DNA of 64,000 bases from Kingdonia uniflora (Eukaryota; Streptophyta; Magnoliopsida; Ranunculales; Circaeasteraceae): positions 434,001 through 498,000 of the forward strand of contig JACGCM010001655.1 of NCBI GenBank assembly GCA_014058105.1, read 5' to 3'. The position numbers and the translations under genes are program-made. Positions 35,805 through 47,255 of the stretch are shown here, one piece after another; the stretch's first letter is position 1; the number at the start of each line of letters is the position of its first letter. The notes below the pieces were generated by a model, which saw only the letters and a program-made list of their open reading frames with translations, ran no database searches and was not told the origin of the DNA.

Positions 35805-35937
35805 GCATTCCACAGTAGCTAAAGCCACAACTTTAGCAACTCGAGTAACATTCCACAGTAGCAAAAGCCACACAATGTTAGCAACTCTAGTATCATTCTA
35901 CAGAAGCGAAAGCCACACGACGTTAACAACTTATAGT
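35805..35937. repeat. 45-bp minisatellite, three units
   Basis: Units start at 35805, 35848 and 35893 with (G/A/T)CATTC-ACAG-AGC, AAAGCCACA and TTA-CAACT. Just upstream (about 35666-35745) a 39-bp unit with CTATAAGA and GAGAATC-CAAAGCACTAT is also duplicated. Confidence 0.85.
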
Positions 35938-37182
35938 TAGAAGGCTCGTACGGGGGGTTTTTTTTTTTTCCGGCGCCGCTTGTGATTTGATCACCAAGTA
36001 CGTAATGTCTATATAGCAACTAGATAGCAGGACAACATGACCCCTTCAACTCTCTTGCACATAGCTCCTATCAACGTCAAAGGCCTTCTACCATAGAATG
36101 AAAACTCTAAGCACATTAGATAGAGCAAAGCGATAAATAGGTTAGGTAAAAGACTTACTTCACTTACATAATCTCAAGTTAAATGAAAAGTGTACCTGAG
36201 GGCGAGTGGGACATATGCTATATAGGCGGTAAAGGGAACGATGGACCAATAAATGCAAGACTTATATAGCTTTACTGTTATAGAAAATTTCTATAAATAC
36301 AATCAGAGAGTTTCATATTTATTCTGAAAAATTTCTTTCTGCAGTACTAGTAAGAGGTCTTTCTATATATTTGATCAAATTCAATAGACAAATAAAATTC
36401 TACCTATTGTTTTGGAAATATACTTGGATAGAATCGTAAATATCACAGTCAACTAACAGTATTTTTTTGTTCACAAATACCTTGATGAACCAATTAAGAA
36501 TCATAGTGCAACTACGAGAGATTGGTAAAAATATAAAATTACTTCAAATGAAATAAACTACTAAATTTTATCTATCCCAAACCATATATGAATTTACAAG
36601 CAATTAGAATAGTGGGGAATTTGGAGATTAATCTTTAATTGGTAAATCTAAACAAAATTGAGTGGAAGAGATAATAGGGGAAGTTCATACCTTTAATCCT
36701 TGTAGATTAGGGCCAAAAATTACACCATAAAAACCCTGGATTTCTACCAAAGTTAGGGTTGCCTCACTACAGCGGATGTGATTTATTTCATTGGAAAACT
36801 TCCTCTTTCAATTGTGCCACTCAAATTTTATCTCTCATATAAAGTTGATTCTTATTCTGATCTAAGAAAATTTTCTACAAAATTCTCCTTTCACACCCAA
36901 ATTTGGTTATTTTGCAAACTTTCTCGTCGTTCCTACGAATTATATTAAATGAAACAATGTCATTTAAGCTAATATTGATGTTGGTATAGTATTTTAAATT
37001 TCAAGTTTGTTATGCCATTGGATAAAATGACGTAATTTAATACGAAAAATAGCAAACAATGTCATTTTCTAATAAAATGACTTCGATGCATTAGTGAACC
37101 ACTTAAGTTACGGAGAAAATTGAAAAATATAATAATCAATGTCAATATTCAAAAAATTGACTTTGATTAGTTGACGTCGTAG

Positions 37183-37200
37183 CCTAAATTTGTTGTAGTG
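37183..37200 (-). repeat. Right terminal inverted repeat, CACTA element
   Basis: CCTAAATTTGTTGTAGTG, followed by target duplication TTA (37201-37203). Confidence 0.88.
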
Positions 37201-37203
37201 TTA

Positions 37204-37870
37204 TATTAGCACATAAATTTTTGCACAGATATATCTCAGTTCGAATAACAATACTTGCGGTACTCATAAACTTTAATTCATTTTGAACATCCTTCAATGA
37301 TTTCAGTTCGATTCTACGAGCTATTTTTTATCTAAACATAAGTAATTGGTTAAAAAAATTTATTTCTGTCAATAAAATTATACTTTATTTTACAATTAAC
37401 AAGTATTTCAGTGATTTTACAAGTAACAGGTCATTCAGGCACTCCGACACATCAACTTCTTCAGTTCTTCCTGATTCAGTGATCTTTCACCCTGATGCAA
37501 AGCAGAAATTGAAACCAACAAAAAGCTTCCCTCACATAAGTTTGGCCGAAGTCTAGTCGAACTTTAAATGGAAACTATGCAAGTAGTAGACTCAGTGCTG
37601 GCACCAACTCTACAAGCTGAAGGCCTTCTGAGTGCCAAAATGTGATAGAAATACTGAAGCAGACTTTCACTGGTTGTTTCCCTCCTCTACTACCATCACC
37701 TCCTCCTGTGAAACTGCCACCTCCAAAGAGTTGGTAGAGATGAAGAGGGCCTAACCATTCTCCGTGCCTTTACCATTATCAACTCTTGTTATCTTCAGAC
37801 GCAATCCTCTCTTCAAGGACCATTCTCCGTGTCTATGCCATTCTTAATATTTTAACAAATTTTTCAGATT
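37204..37870 (-). pseudogene. Antisense gene of element C, first exon region
   Basis: The minus strand keeps the start region (R-R-M-V-L-E-E-R-I-A-S-E at about 37830-37790), but the L-K-Y-F-G-D part of exon 1 is deleted and replaced by a short repeated piece. The first-intron sequence around 37420-37640 is similar to that of B and A. The gene is further split by the CACTA insertion. Confidence 0.6.
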
Positions 37871-37905
37871 ACAAGCATACTCTGCTTCAAGGATTCGACA
37901 TAGGT

Positions 37906-37920
37906 ACTATTTATATAACC
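37906..37920 (-). promoter_or_regulatory. TATA box of antisense gene, element C
   Basis: On the minus strand GGTTATATAAATAGT lies about 80 bp upstream of the exon 1 start region. The identical block occurs at the same place in B and A. Confidence 0.7.
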
Positions 37921-38163
37921 CAACATTTATTGTGCATGTACATTTTTCCAAGCGTCAACATTCATTACAGATGAAACTTTTCAAAATCGTAACCATCACA
38001 TACATATACATCTATATTAAATACACGCTATTTCCCCACAACCCGCGTAACCTCCACACAGTCAAAGCCATCATTACACTCTTTTAACAATCAAAAACTT
38101 CAACCAAAATGCCAATAACAAATTGATCATTTCTCAACCAAAGCCACTCGTGACTTCGGTTAG

Positions 38164-38174
38164 AAGGGAGCGAT
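38164..38174 (+). other. Polypurine tract, element C
   Basis: AAGGGAGCGAT directly precedes the 3' LTR. It is a decayed form of GCGAGGGGGCGAT in B. Confidence 0.8.
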
Positions 38175-38794
38175 TATAGGGACCTATCCCTCGATCTCAC
38201 CTAAAGTCGAGTTGTCGCCAGTTCAAATCACCCCAATCTCAATCTCACACATTGTTAACATAACTTCCCCAGTCAACATTCAAAACTATCCCACAAACTG
38301 GTTAAGAACGTAGGCCGAACATAAAATGAAAAACCTTATACATTCAATGACACCTGTCTCTCACGAACTAGTCAGTTACTTAATCAACCGCCACTAACCA
38401 TATTGTTCAGAAAATGTGCTCCAACACGATGAAGAGCTATAGAGAAGGCCTATCTAAAGGAAAAGCTCTAGAAGAGAGAAAAACCAAAAAAATTGTACAA
38501 GAGATCATCAAGAAACTACTTATTTTTTAATCTCAGAACATTCAAACTACTTAATTACAAGGTTCAAGCTTTTCTATATATAAAGATCACTTGTAATAAG
38601 ATATTTGCCTCAAGAAATAAAGATACTTTTTCAATAATTCTCCACTCGAGGTCGTGGTTTTTAACCTATTCCAAGGTTTTCCACGCTAAAATCACTTGTG
38701 TCATTTCTTACTTTCTATTAGAATATTACTATAGGTTTATTGGTGTGATAGCAAATTCTGACCCATTTCGAGCTTATAGAATTTGGCCATTACA
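38175..38794 (+). repeat. 3' LTR of element C
   Basis: It runs from TATAGGGACC to GGCCATTACA and pairs with 10719-11342 (shared CACCTAAA-TCGAGTTGTC and GAGATCATCA-GAAACTA blocks). The TATA box is changed to CTATCTAAAGG. Confidence 0.92.
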
Positions 38795-38799
38795 ACTAC
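38795..38799 (+). repeat. Target site duplication of C, right copy
   Basis: ACTAC, identical to 10714-10718. Confidence 0.92.
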
Positions 38800-38829
38800 A
38801 ATAAATTCTTTTCTATTGTTGGGATGTCA

Positions 38830-41800
38830 GCTACACTTTCCCCTGCAAAAGGAGTTCTACCAACAATAAATTCTCGAGCTCAAGCAATTACAGTAATCCT
38901 GCCCTGCTCTATCAATTCAGCAGGTTGAGGGCCTAAATCCGTTTCCATAGAGTTTATATAATTTCCTCGATCTATATTAGTTCTGCAAATACATCCCCTA
39001 TCTGACAAACAGTAGAACAGGTATCTCTCTCAATCTCAAGCCTTTTTACCTCCTCTAAAAATTTGTGATCACTGCCATTATCAATTCTGAACGCGAAGCT
39101 TTGATTATAACCGCCTTTGTGAAATTCGCTCTCACCGTCTGAAGGCAATCATGCAACCTTTTATACCAATCTTTTAGATATTCCATTTCGCTAATTATTC
39201 AATCCATGAATGCGATGTTCTCTTCCGACTTCTTGTTAGCTTTATTTGATTCAGCCTGATTAATCGCCCTGAAATCCGTTACCTGAGCAGGAAGTTCCTC
39301 GAGTTCACTATTCAAATCTTCTCTAGTTGGATTTTTCATTAACAATTCAACTTTCTTCTTTATCAAAATCTCCCTCCCTCTGATAACCTGCTCTAATCCT
39401 TGTTCCCTGGAAAGAACAGCATCAAACTTTCTTTAATACTCCTTTAACTTCTCATTTCCTTGCTGAAAATTACCTTGAGTTTGAGCCACAATTCCCTCCA
39501 GCTCTCTTATTCGAGCTGATAGGCTAACTATGTCCCCTTGAATAAGGGAAACCTTGGTTTTACTTTTATTCTTCCACGAGTGCTCCCCAGCCTCAGCGTT
39601 TCTTGCACTCGAATTAGCTTGCACCAATGCGATCTTTAATTGTGCCAGCCTTTTATTCAACTCAACACACTTCCGTTGTACTGTCCAAAATTCTATATAT
39701 TTAGCAGGTAAGGCTGTAGACAACTGCTCAACTGCAACTTCAGAGGTAGATAGATCATCTCGTGCTTTCTTCAGCTTGCTATCTTTTTTAACCATTTTCT
39801 TCTTCAATAGCTCCAGCTTGTTTCTAGTATTCAGTAGATCAGCTCTAGTTTGCTTATAATTATTCATTTTACTAATCATTATGTTCTTCAGACTAGCCAA
39901 AGAATAATTTAGCCCTTCCTCTGATCTTTCTAGGGCCTGTATACGGTATCGAGCCATATCAGCATCCCTACTCTTTGCCTTCAGTGCATTATTCAGGCTT
40001 TTCAGCTTCGTTGCGTGTTCTTTTATCTTAGCGAGAATCTTTTTACCCTTTATTGATTTCAGCATCCTTCTCATCAATCATCCGAGCCATGTTGACAGCA
40101 GTTTGGGTTAACTCCACAAATTTGAAATGTACATTTACATGTTAATCTTCTCTGTCTTCATTTGCCTTTATCACCCTATTAAACTCCTCTCCAAATTCTT
40201 GGTTATATTGGCATACCTCATCTTCACTCAAGCGAGCTGACTCCAATTTAACCTATACATTACAGATACAAACTATCAAGTTTGATTCAGAACACTCACT
40301 CAACACATATATCTTATTTCTAACAAAATATTTTTTTTTTGATATTTACTGTGTAAAACTACTTTTCAATTTAAGGTCAAAGTACAATCTCAGATGGATA
40401 TTCAGTAATATATACTTCCAAGTCTAAGGTACACATTCTTAATATTTTAATTTGTCAATACTTTGATATTGCCTAAGTACTATTTCAGTACCATTGCCCC
40501 AAAACCGATAACAGGTTTTTGGTCCGTCTCTACACTCTATTTATAACTTTGTAGCTTTATACTAATGATGGATACAAATCAAATATTTCTTGCTCTGTTC
40601 TTACCTGCAGCTCCGCTTGAAAAGACTACAGGGACGCTAAAGCGTCTCACGCCATAGCGAGCTCAGTCTCTAAATCTATTATTCTGAGGCGCATGTTCTT
40701 AAGTTCTCATAGCAAGGTTTACAAGAGTAGCTTAGCATAGAATTCTATATAACTAACAATATCCCATCAGTTTACAACATTGTAAAAACCAGTCGTACAA
40801 TTACTGAATCAACATTCTACTCTACCTTCCCGTTTTCCCCCTCTAGATGCTCAATGTCATCTCCTTGGTTGTCTCACACCATTTGGGGAGAGACACCATC
40901 AAGCCCATCCACAACTCCAACAACAACATCTTTCGCTTCATCATCTCCCTCCTCCTTGACATAGGTGTCCATCATGAGGGCTTTCACCTCATTTTCAGAA
41001 TACCCCTTTAATATAAGGCGCCACCCGAGACTATCATGCCCAGTTACCACATCCTCCAAATTTACCGTCGCTTCCGCAGACAGATTGTTGATCTCTACCA
41101 CTTGAGAAGCCATCAGGGCCTCCAGCCACTTCCCCTCCTTGATCGAGTCAGCTTTCAATTGTGCTACATTTTTTCCAAGCTCAACTTTCCCCTTCCTCAA
41201 CTCAGCTTTCTCCTCTTCAAACCCGAGGCATATCCCCTTCACCAGCTGAACAACCTTAAAAATTAGCAAAATTGACCTCATTGTGAGCTCGAATCGCAAT
41301 ACAAAAAATTCATTACATATTCAAGCAAATGAGCTTTACCATTTTTTTCATCTCCTCCTCCCCATTTCGAGCTGCCAGCCTTGCCTTTTCCACAACCTCT
41401 TTAAGCTCATCTTCTACAGCAGATTGATCCTCTACGACCTTAACCCGCAACTTTTCAGATGGCTCAACTTTGCTCTTTTTCGCCTTTCCTGCGATCTCAC
41501 CACTACCCGTGGTTCCAGAGGTCGGAGCACACTTCAACATCTTCTTCTTGGGAAATGTTTGAGCTAGCTTTCTCATCATAGTAGAATCTGATATCCTCGC
41601 GAATTCCACGGCAGAGGCCTTGGGCCAGTTTATTCACCTCTCCCCATCAGTTCACTTGAACTTGCTGCCATCAGCGCCCGTCATTAACCTGTTCGATTGA
41701 GATTTTTGAACTTTCTCTGATCGGCTATTAGTGCGTTTCTTTCTGCTGATACCGAGTTCTTTCAGTACAGCATCGAGCTCTGTCCCTTCCTGGGAAACTG

Positions 41801-43889
41801 TATCTGGCAGAGACTTCTTCCACGTCACCTTCGATTTAGGGCCTGTCAATAACATCACATGATCATCAGCAGAGCAACATATAATTTCATGGAAATCATC
41901 CTTCACCCATATCACATTATCTTTCCATGGTCGGCCTGCTGAGCTCAGATTGAAGAAACGAGGCCGAGTCGAGTTCACAAAAAAACAATCCCCTGCACTT
42001 GCAAAAAAGTTTTTTACCCCATAAAACTGTAAAACATCCTTAGGAGATATCCTCCTCTCAATCTCATCCTTATGAGATCGATTCATTTAAACCCCTATCT
42101 CTTTTTACCTTCTCCAAATCAGGCAACAAAAAGAAATATTCCTCCCCAGATCCAGCGATACAACTCCTAAAATGCCTACCGGCATATTCTATACAATTAC
42201 CCCATCTTCCCCCTGCAGAAGCCTTGGCTTTACAAAACTCTTTCAGCGCGTCAGAGTGAGGAGGATTGGTTACCAATTTTCTTGGGAAACCTAAAAATTG
42301 ATCAACCCCTACTTCTTACTCACTATCAGACATTATAATCCTAGAATCCGATTGACCAGAGGTTGACGCCTCACTGACAGGTGAAATATCCATATCACTA
42401 CAACTATACAGGTGAGGGTTTCATCCTACACAGCGCTCCACACGATCGACCTACATATAGGTCTAGGTATTCATCATTATATTTTTCATATACATATATC
42501 ATTCATATAGCAAACAGGTTTTTATAGATGGCTATAAATAGTAATTTTTTGATTTGCCTAAACACAGAATATGTTCTTCAAAAGCACAACATCACAAATC
42601 TTTTACTAACCATCTATGTTAGAATATGAGTCTAACATCATTCCAAATGCTTCCATCACAACACTGCTCAATAACCACCTTCGTGACTAAGTCTCTACAA
42701 CTCTCTCACACTTTGACTGTTATTAATTATCAATTAATTTCTCATGAGATTCTCTGATATTTCTTCTTCTTCCTCTCTCACCGCTCTTCAAGTTTTCAGA
42801 AGTTGAAAAATGTTCGAATGACAAAGATGAAGCATTATTTATATTTTCCCACTCTAACTGCTAAAAGTTATTGAGCCTCGCACGAGCTGTCCTCAATTTT
42901 GGAACAGAGGCATCCCTTTCACTATTAATGTCAGACGTCTTATACCTTTCTAAGAGAAATGCTTTCCCATCATTACCCTTTGCCCTATAATTTATTCTAT
43001 TTTCATCTTTATTATTCAAATCCCCCTCTGACCTCCCCACACTCATGTCAAATCCCCCTCTGACCTCCCCTCAATTTCTAGAGTTATTCCATTCTATATT
43101 AACAAAGATTTTGGATAATACATTTTATTCATCTCGAATACAAATTATAGGGGCTTATAGATTATAGGTCTTTCAGGCACTCCAAAACATTCAATCATTC
43201 AGTTTATCTGACTTTAGTGATGTTTTACTCTAATAATCCTCTGATGCAATGTAGGCATTAGAAGTTACCATAGGTCCTTCTTAATTTACACCATCTTACT
43301 CTAACCATAAACTTAGTTTAGATGAAGTCTGGGCATTAAGGAAAAAGACTCAGTGCTTGAACATGCTATTAAAATAGACAGCTTCTCAGCGCCAAGAAAT
43401 GGTGGAAGTGCAGAAACAGATTTCCATTATCCATCTTCCTCCTCCACTACTATCGCTGCCTCTTCTATTGCCACCACCTTCGTAGAGTTGGTAGAGATGA
43501 ATAGAGCCCGACCTTAAAACCCAGTCTTATGCAACACATCAGCGCAACTATCCCGCAGTTATACCGATTCATGCATCTGTCTCCTCAATCATGTCTTCCG
43601 TAAAAATACAAAGACCAACCCAACATTGCTCGCCGGTCAAGACAACGTAGTAAAATCTCCACATATAGTAAAAATCTTCCACAGCTTTAGCCGCTTCATC
43701 TTCTGACATACCTTGATACATCGGAGGAACGAGAACGGGAGTAGGCATTCCCAAGGAATGATCCCCAAAATATTTCAAATTTTTTATCTGTATCTCAATC
43801 CCAATTCTCTCTTCAAGAACCATTCTCCAGATCTTCACCATCATCAAAACTTTCAAAAAATTTGACAACAAACAAGCGTACTTTACCAC
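38830..43889 (-). pseudogene. Antisense gene of element B (extra ORF, multi-exon)
   Basis: Minus-strand blocks in order: exon 1 (43889-43569, 106 residues open: L-K-Y-F-G-D-H-S-L, M-S-E-D-E-A-A-K-A-V-E-D-F-Y); exon 3 (43046-42861, M-S-V-G-R-S); exon 4 core (42390-41652, F-P-R-K-L-V-T-N-P-P, F-R-S-C-I-A-G-S-G, F-F-N-L-S-S-A-G-R-P-W-K-D-N-V-I-W-V) with an internal deletion after L-N-E-S-I-S; exon 5 (41609-41313); exon 6 (41299-40874, acidic end); coiled coil (40077-39433, 214 residues open); C-terminal block to 38830. Exon 2 is deleted. The core resembles plant putative gypsy-type transposon proteins. The long coiled coil suggests self-assembly, which is inference. Confidence 0.75.
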
Positions 43890-43905
43890 GAACCTAGGTA
43901 CAAGT

Positions 43906-43920
43906 ACTATTTATATAACC
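43906..43920 (-). promoter_or_regulatory. TATA box of antisense gene, element B
   Basis: GGTTATATAAATAGT on the minus strand ends 17 bp before the exon 1 ATG frame opens. The same block occurs in C and A. Confidence 0.7.
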
Positions 43921-44165
43921 CTAAATTTACTGTGCAGATACATTTTCCCAAGCATCATCATTCAATATCGACGAAACTCTGAAACCCTAACCGACTCGTA
44001 CATCAGTATTCCCATCATCATTTAATATAGAAATGTCCCACTATAATGAGCACATTTTTAATACAGTCAAATGCACATCATTTTTTCCTTGATTTTAAAA
44101 AATTCAAACACGAATACCCATTTATCCATATATTCTTCCTTAACAAAAGCCACCCGTGACTTCAG

Positions 44166-44180
44166 TTGCGAGGGGGCGAT
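44166..44180 (+). other. Polypurine tract, element B
   Basis: TTGCGAGGGGGCGAT directly precedes TGTAGGGG of the 3' LTR. It is the best-preserved PPT in the window. Confidence 0.88.
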
Positions 44181-44805
44181 TGTAGGGGCCCATCCCACAA
44201 TCTTGCCCAAATTGAGCTATTTCCAGTTCTAAACTCCTTCAAATCCTCCATGTCAGACTCAAGCATTTTACACATGACTTCAACATACAACATTGTCACC
44301 TACTCCACAAACTGATAAAGAACGTAGGCCGAGCTCAAACAGAAAAACCTGAACAAGTCAAAGATGTATGTCTCTCACGAACTCAATAGTTACTCAGTCA
44401 ATCGCCACTAACCACATTGCTCAGAAAATGTGCTTCAACACGATGAAGAACTGCAAAGAAGGCCTACATATAGAAAAATTTATAGAAGAGATATGGACCA
44501 GAAAATTACATGAGAAATCACTAAGAAAAGTATATTTTCTAGATTCCTGGAATAGCCAAAACTTCTTATTCATAAGATTCAAGTATTTCTAAGTCGAGAG
44601 ATCACTTGTAATAAGATATCAACCTCAAGCAATAAAAGTTAATATTTTTAAAAGCTTTATATCGAAGTCATAGTTTTTTTTACCTATTCAAAGGTTTTCC
44701 ACTCTGAATCACCTATGTTATTTATCTTATTATTTTATGTCACATGAACATTGGTATAAGAACTATTTCCAAGCCATCTCGAGCTTACAAAATTTGGCCA
44801 TTACA
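44181..44805 (+). repeat. 3' LTR of element B
   Basis: It runs from TGTAGGGGCC to GGCCATTACA. Subgroup 1, paired with 5625-6250. The right target duplication TCACC follows at 44806-44810. Confidence 0.9.
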
Positions 44806-45085
44806 TCACCGAATATGAAGCTCTCATTCATGGACTTGACCTAGCACTTGAGCTCGGTATCCCAGAACTCTTAGTTTGTACAGATTCACTACTCATCGTC
44901 AGCAATTATTATGTGCAATATAGGAAGAATGGTAGGATGATCGAATACGCTGCCCTTTCTATAGATAGGATGAGCATGCTCGCGCAAGCGACTCTCGACT
45001 AGCTTCCTTAAGGGAAAAATAGGCATGCTGATTCTTTGGCATATCTAGCCGGGGTCTTGGGAATAGAAGCTCGATATCTCTAGAT
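44806..45085 (+). pseudogene. aRH, C-terminal part, element A
   Basis: E-Y-E-A-L-I-H-G-L-D-L-A-L-E-L resumes at 44811 exactly where it was cut at 5624. C-T-D-S-L-L-I and M-I-E-Y-A-A-L follow, ending at L-A-Y-L-A-G-V-L-G. Confidence 0.85.
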
Positions 45086-45895
45086 CAAAGTAATTTGAAC
45101 CTCCAACATTGATCACATTTTTGTATGCACGATCAATACTAGGGGCAATATAGGGGAAGACGATGAGTGACGAAAATTCTTCCTCGCATATCTCAGTATC
45201 GACAGTTAATGCAATAGACCACTTTCAGCAGATCCAAAGGAGCACCGACAGCTGACCGACAACTCAAAGTATTGTACAAACCAAAGTGGTTCATTATACC
45301 GCCGTTCAATCATGGGACTTTACCAAAAGTGCCTCTCCTGAAAGAAGCGGAAAAAATGCTCTACGATTTTCATGAAGGGACCTATGGTTCCCACGCCGTA
45401 GGTTAATCACTCGCAAGCAGAGCTATTAAGCAAGGAGTATTATGGCCGGGTATATACAAGCAAGCATAAGACTTATGGCTCCTACGGTCGAATTATATGA
45501 AAGAAGGGAGTTTTGGCCATTCAAAAGATGAGTACTCGATCTTGGCGGTGAATTTTCTAATTCTCTAGGTAACTGCCGATACCTACTCATAGCTATAGAT
45601 TATTCTACAAAATGGGTAGAGGCAGATCCACTCTGTCAAGCAAGAAAAGAAGAGATTATCCATTTTATCTGGGAGCACATCATTACACGGTTTGGACGCT
45701 CCCACCTAATTCGTATCGAGAATGGGCTACAATTTGTTAGAAAAAAAGTCGTAGCTTTTCTTAGCAAACACAATATCATCCAGTCACCATCAAACCCCTA
45801 CTATGCTCAATGCAATGGACAAGTTAAAATTATAAACAAAGCCATCGCAGATGGACTCAAGAAAAGGCTTCAATCACAGAAAAAATGAAGCTGGG
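45086..45895 (+). pseudogene. Integrase (first copy), element A, truncated
   Basis: A spacer, a degraded zinc finger (H-E-G-T-Y-G-S-H near 45380, cysteines lost by deletion near 45470) and core blocks S-T-R-S-W-R, Y-S-T-K-W-V-E-A-D-P-L-C and I-R-I-E-N-G-L-Q-F (second Asp changed to Glu). It breaks off after G-L-K-K-R-L-Q and runs straight into the tandem repeat, so the C-terminal region is missing. Confidence 0.78.
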
Positions 45896-46410
45896 TTCGA
45901 GAAACTCTGCCAAACATCAGATAAAGCAAAGGTAAAACTTGATTTCATTTCACTCAATATAGCTGCGACATTATATCAGTTTAAACAAGGATAACACCTA
46001 ATTTGATAGACTCTACTATATTCCAGGATTAAAACAAAGGTAATATTAGTTTTCAATCGAGGAACTCTACGAGATATAATATAAAGCAAAAGTAAAACTA
46101 GCTTTCATCTCACTCAATATGGTTGCGACATTATGCCGGTTAAAATAAGGATAACGCTTCATTTGACAAGCTCTACATTATTCTGAGATTAAAACAAAGT
46201 TAATACTAGTTTTCAATCGGGGAACTCTTCCAGATATAAGATAAAGCAAAGGTAAAACTAGCTTTCATTTTACTCAATATGGATAAGATATTCATACTCT
46301 GTGATTAAAATGAAGTTAACATAAGTTTTTAATCAAAGAACTCTTCCAGACATAAGATAAAGCAAAGGTAAACCTAGCTTTTATCTCTCAATATGTCTGC
46401 GAAAGATACT
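45896..46410 (+). repeat. 160-bp tandem repeat, first block, element A
   Basis: Marker blocks (GGAACTCT-CCAGATATAAGAT) at about 45899, 46062, 46220 and 46340. The last interval is shortened to about 120 bp by a deletion. Confidence 0.88.
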
Positions 46411-47255
46411 TTTTTTAAGTTACATATACAACTGCTACAATTAATTCATTTCATCTGTTGTTTTCACCGACAATAGGAAGACGACCAGCCATAAATTCTT
46501 GAGCTCGAGCAGTCACAACAATCTTTCCCTATTCAATTAATTCAGTAAGTCGGGAACCTAACTACATTTCCATGGAGTTCATACAATTTCCTCGATCTAT
46601 AACAGCTCAGTAAATACATCCACTTTCTGACAAATAGTCGTGGAAGGTATCTCTCTCTAACTCAACCCTTTTTACCTTTTCTACAAAATAGGTGATAACT
46701 GCCACCATCAATTTTGAACGCGAAGCCTCGGGTATGACCACCTTAGAAAAATTTACTCTTACCACCTGGTGGCGATTATGCAACCTATTATACCGTTCAT
46801 GCTGCCATTCTATTTTACTATTTATTCAAGCCATTAATGCGATGTTCTCTTCCGTCTTCTTGTCTGCTTTTGCTAATTCATCTCTATTAATCGCCCTCAA
46901 ATCTGGCACCTGAGCACAAAGTTCCTCAAGCTTCCTGTTTAAATATTCCTCAGCCGGAGACTTCTTTAACAACTCATCTTGCTTCTTAATCAAAATCTCC
47001 TTACCCTGGATAGTCCGCTCTAACCCTTGTTCCCTGGTAAGAACAGCGTCTAACTTACTTTAGTACTCCCTTAATTACTAAATAATTTTTTTCACATGAC
47101 CTTGAGTTCGAGCTACAATTCCCTCCAGCTCTCTTATTCGAGATGATAGGCTAACTACATCCCCTTTAACACGGGAAACCTTGACATTAATTTTATTCTT
47201 TCCTCGAGTGCTTTCCAGCCTCGGCTTTTCTGGCATGCGAATTGGCCTGCAAATT
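46411..47255 (-). pseudogene. Antisense gene, 3'-terminal fragment, element A
   Basis: The minus strand holds only the last part of the antisense gene: the C-terminal block near 46430-46650 and helical coiled-coil sequence from 46690 to 47240, equivalent to 49640-50520. It stops abruptly at about 47255, where plus-strand RNase H sequence begins. Confidence 0.72.

Larger units (their letters stand above)
30316..37200. mobile_element. CACTA-type DNA transposon with captured gene pieces
   Basis: The ends are CACTGCAACAAATATAGG and, inverted, CACTACAACAAATTTAGG (16 of 18 identical), flanked by TTA on both sides. It lies in the antisense gene of element C. Subterminal copies of short GACGT/GTCATT motifs are dense in the first 350 and last 200 bp. 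I find no transposase, so it is non-autonomous. The interior carries exons resembling DEK and an SHH-type homeodomain gene, both on the minus strand. Confidence 0.88.
10719..38794 (+). mobile_element. Element C, Tat-lineage LTR retrotransposon split by D and CACTA
   Basis: The subgroup 2a LTRs at 10719-11342 and 38175-38794 are flanked by a perfect ACTAC duplication. Removing C joins CATATAACTCCACTAC to AATAAATTC, matching the uninterrupted repeat-to-antisense-gene boundary of element A near 46430. Left body: gag, protease, RT, RNase H, aRH, integrase, repeats. Element D follows, then more repeats, the antisense gene (itself split by the CACTA element), PPT and 3' LTR. Confidence 0.93.
5625..44805 (+). 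mobile_element. Element B, Tat-lineage LTR retrotransposon split by C
   Basis: The LTRs at 5625-6250 and 44181-44805 are both subgroup 1, TG...CA, about 625 bp. Joining the flanks across the element restores the aRH reading of A (F-E-A-S then E-Y-E-A-L-I-H-G-L-D). Left body 6251-10713: gag, RNase H (RT deleted), aRH, integrase, tandem repeat. Right body 38800-44180: antisense gene and PPT. The two are separated by element C. Confidence 0.88.

Noticed and set aside
36680..36770. First exon of the captured homeodomain gene on the minus strand
   Set aside because: A possible donor site (AAAG/GTATGAAC) follows a short open stretch, but there is no recognisable protein similarity, so I did not annotate it.
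39554..39859. Plus-strand open frame of 101 codons as a gene
   Set aside because: It is the complement of the antisense-gene coiled coil of element B, with low-complexity S/F/L composition.
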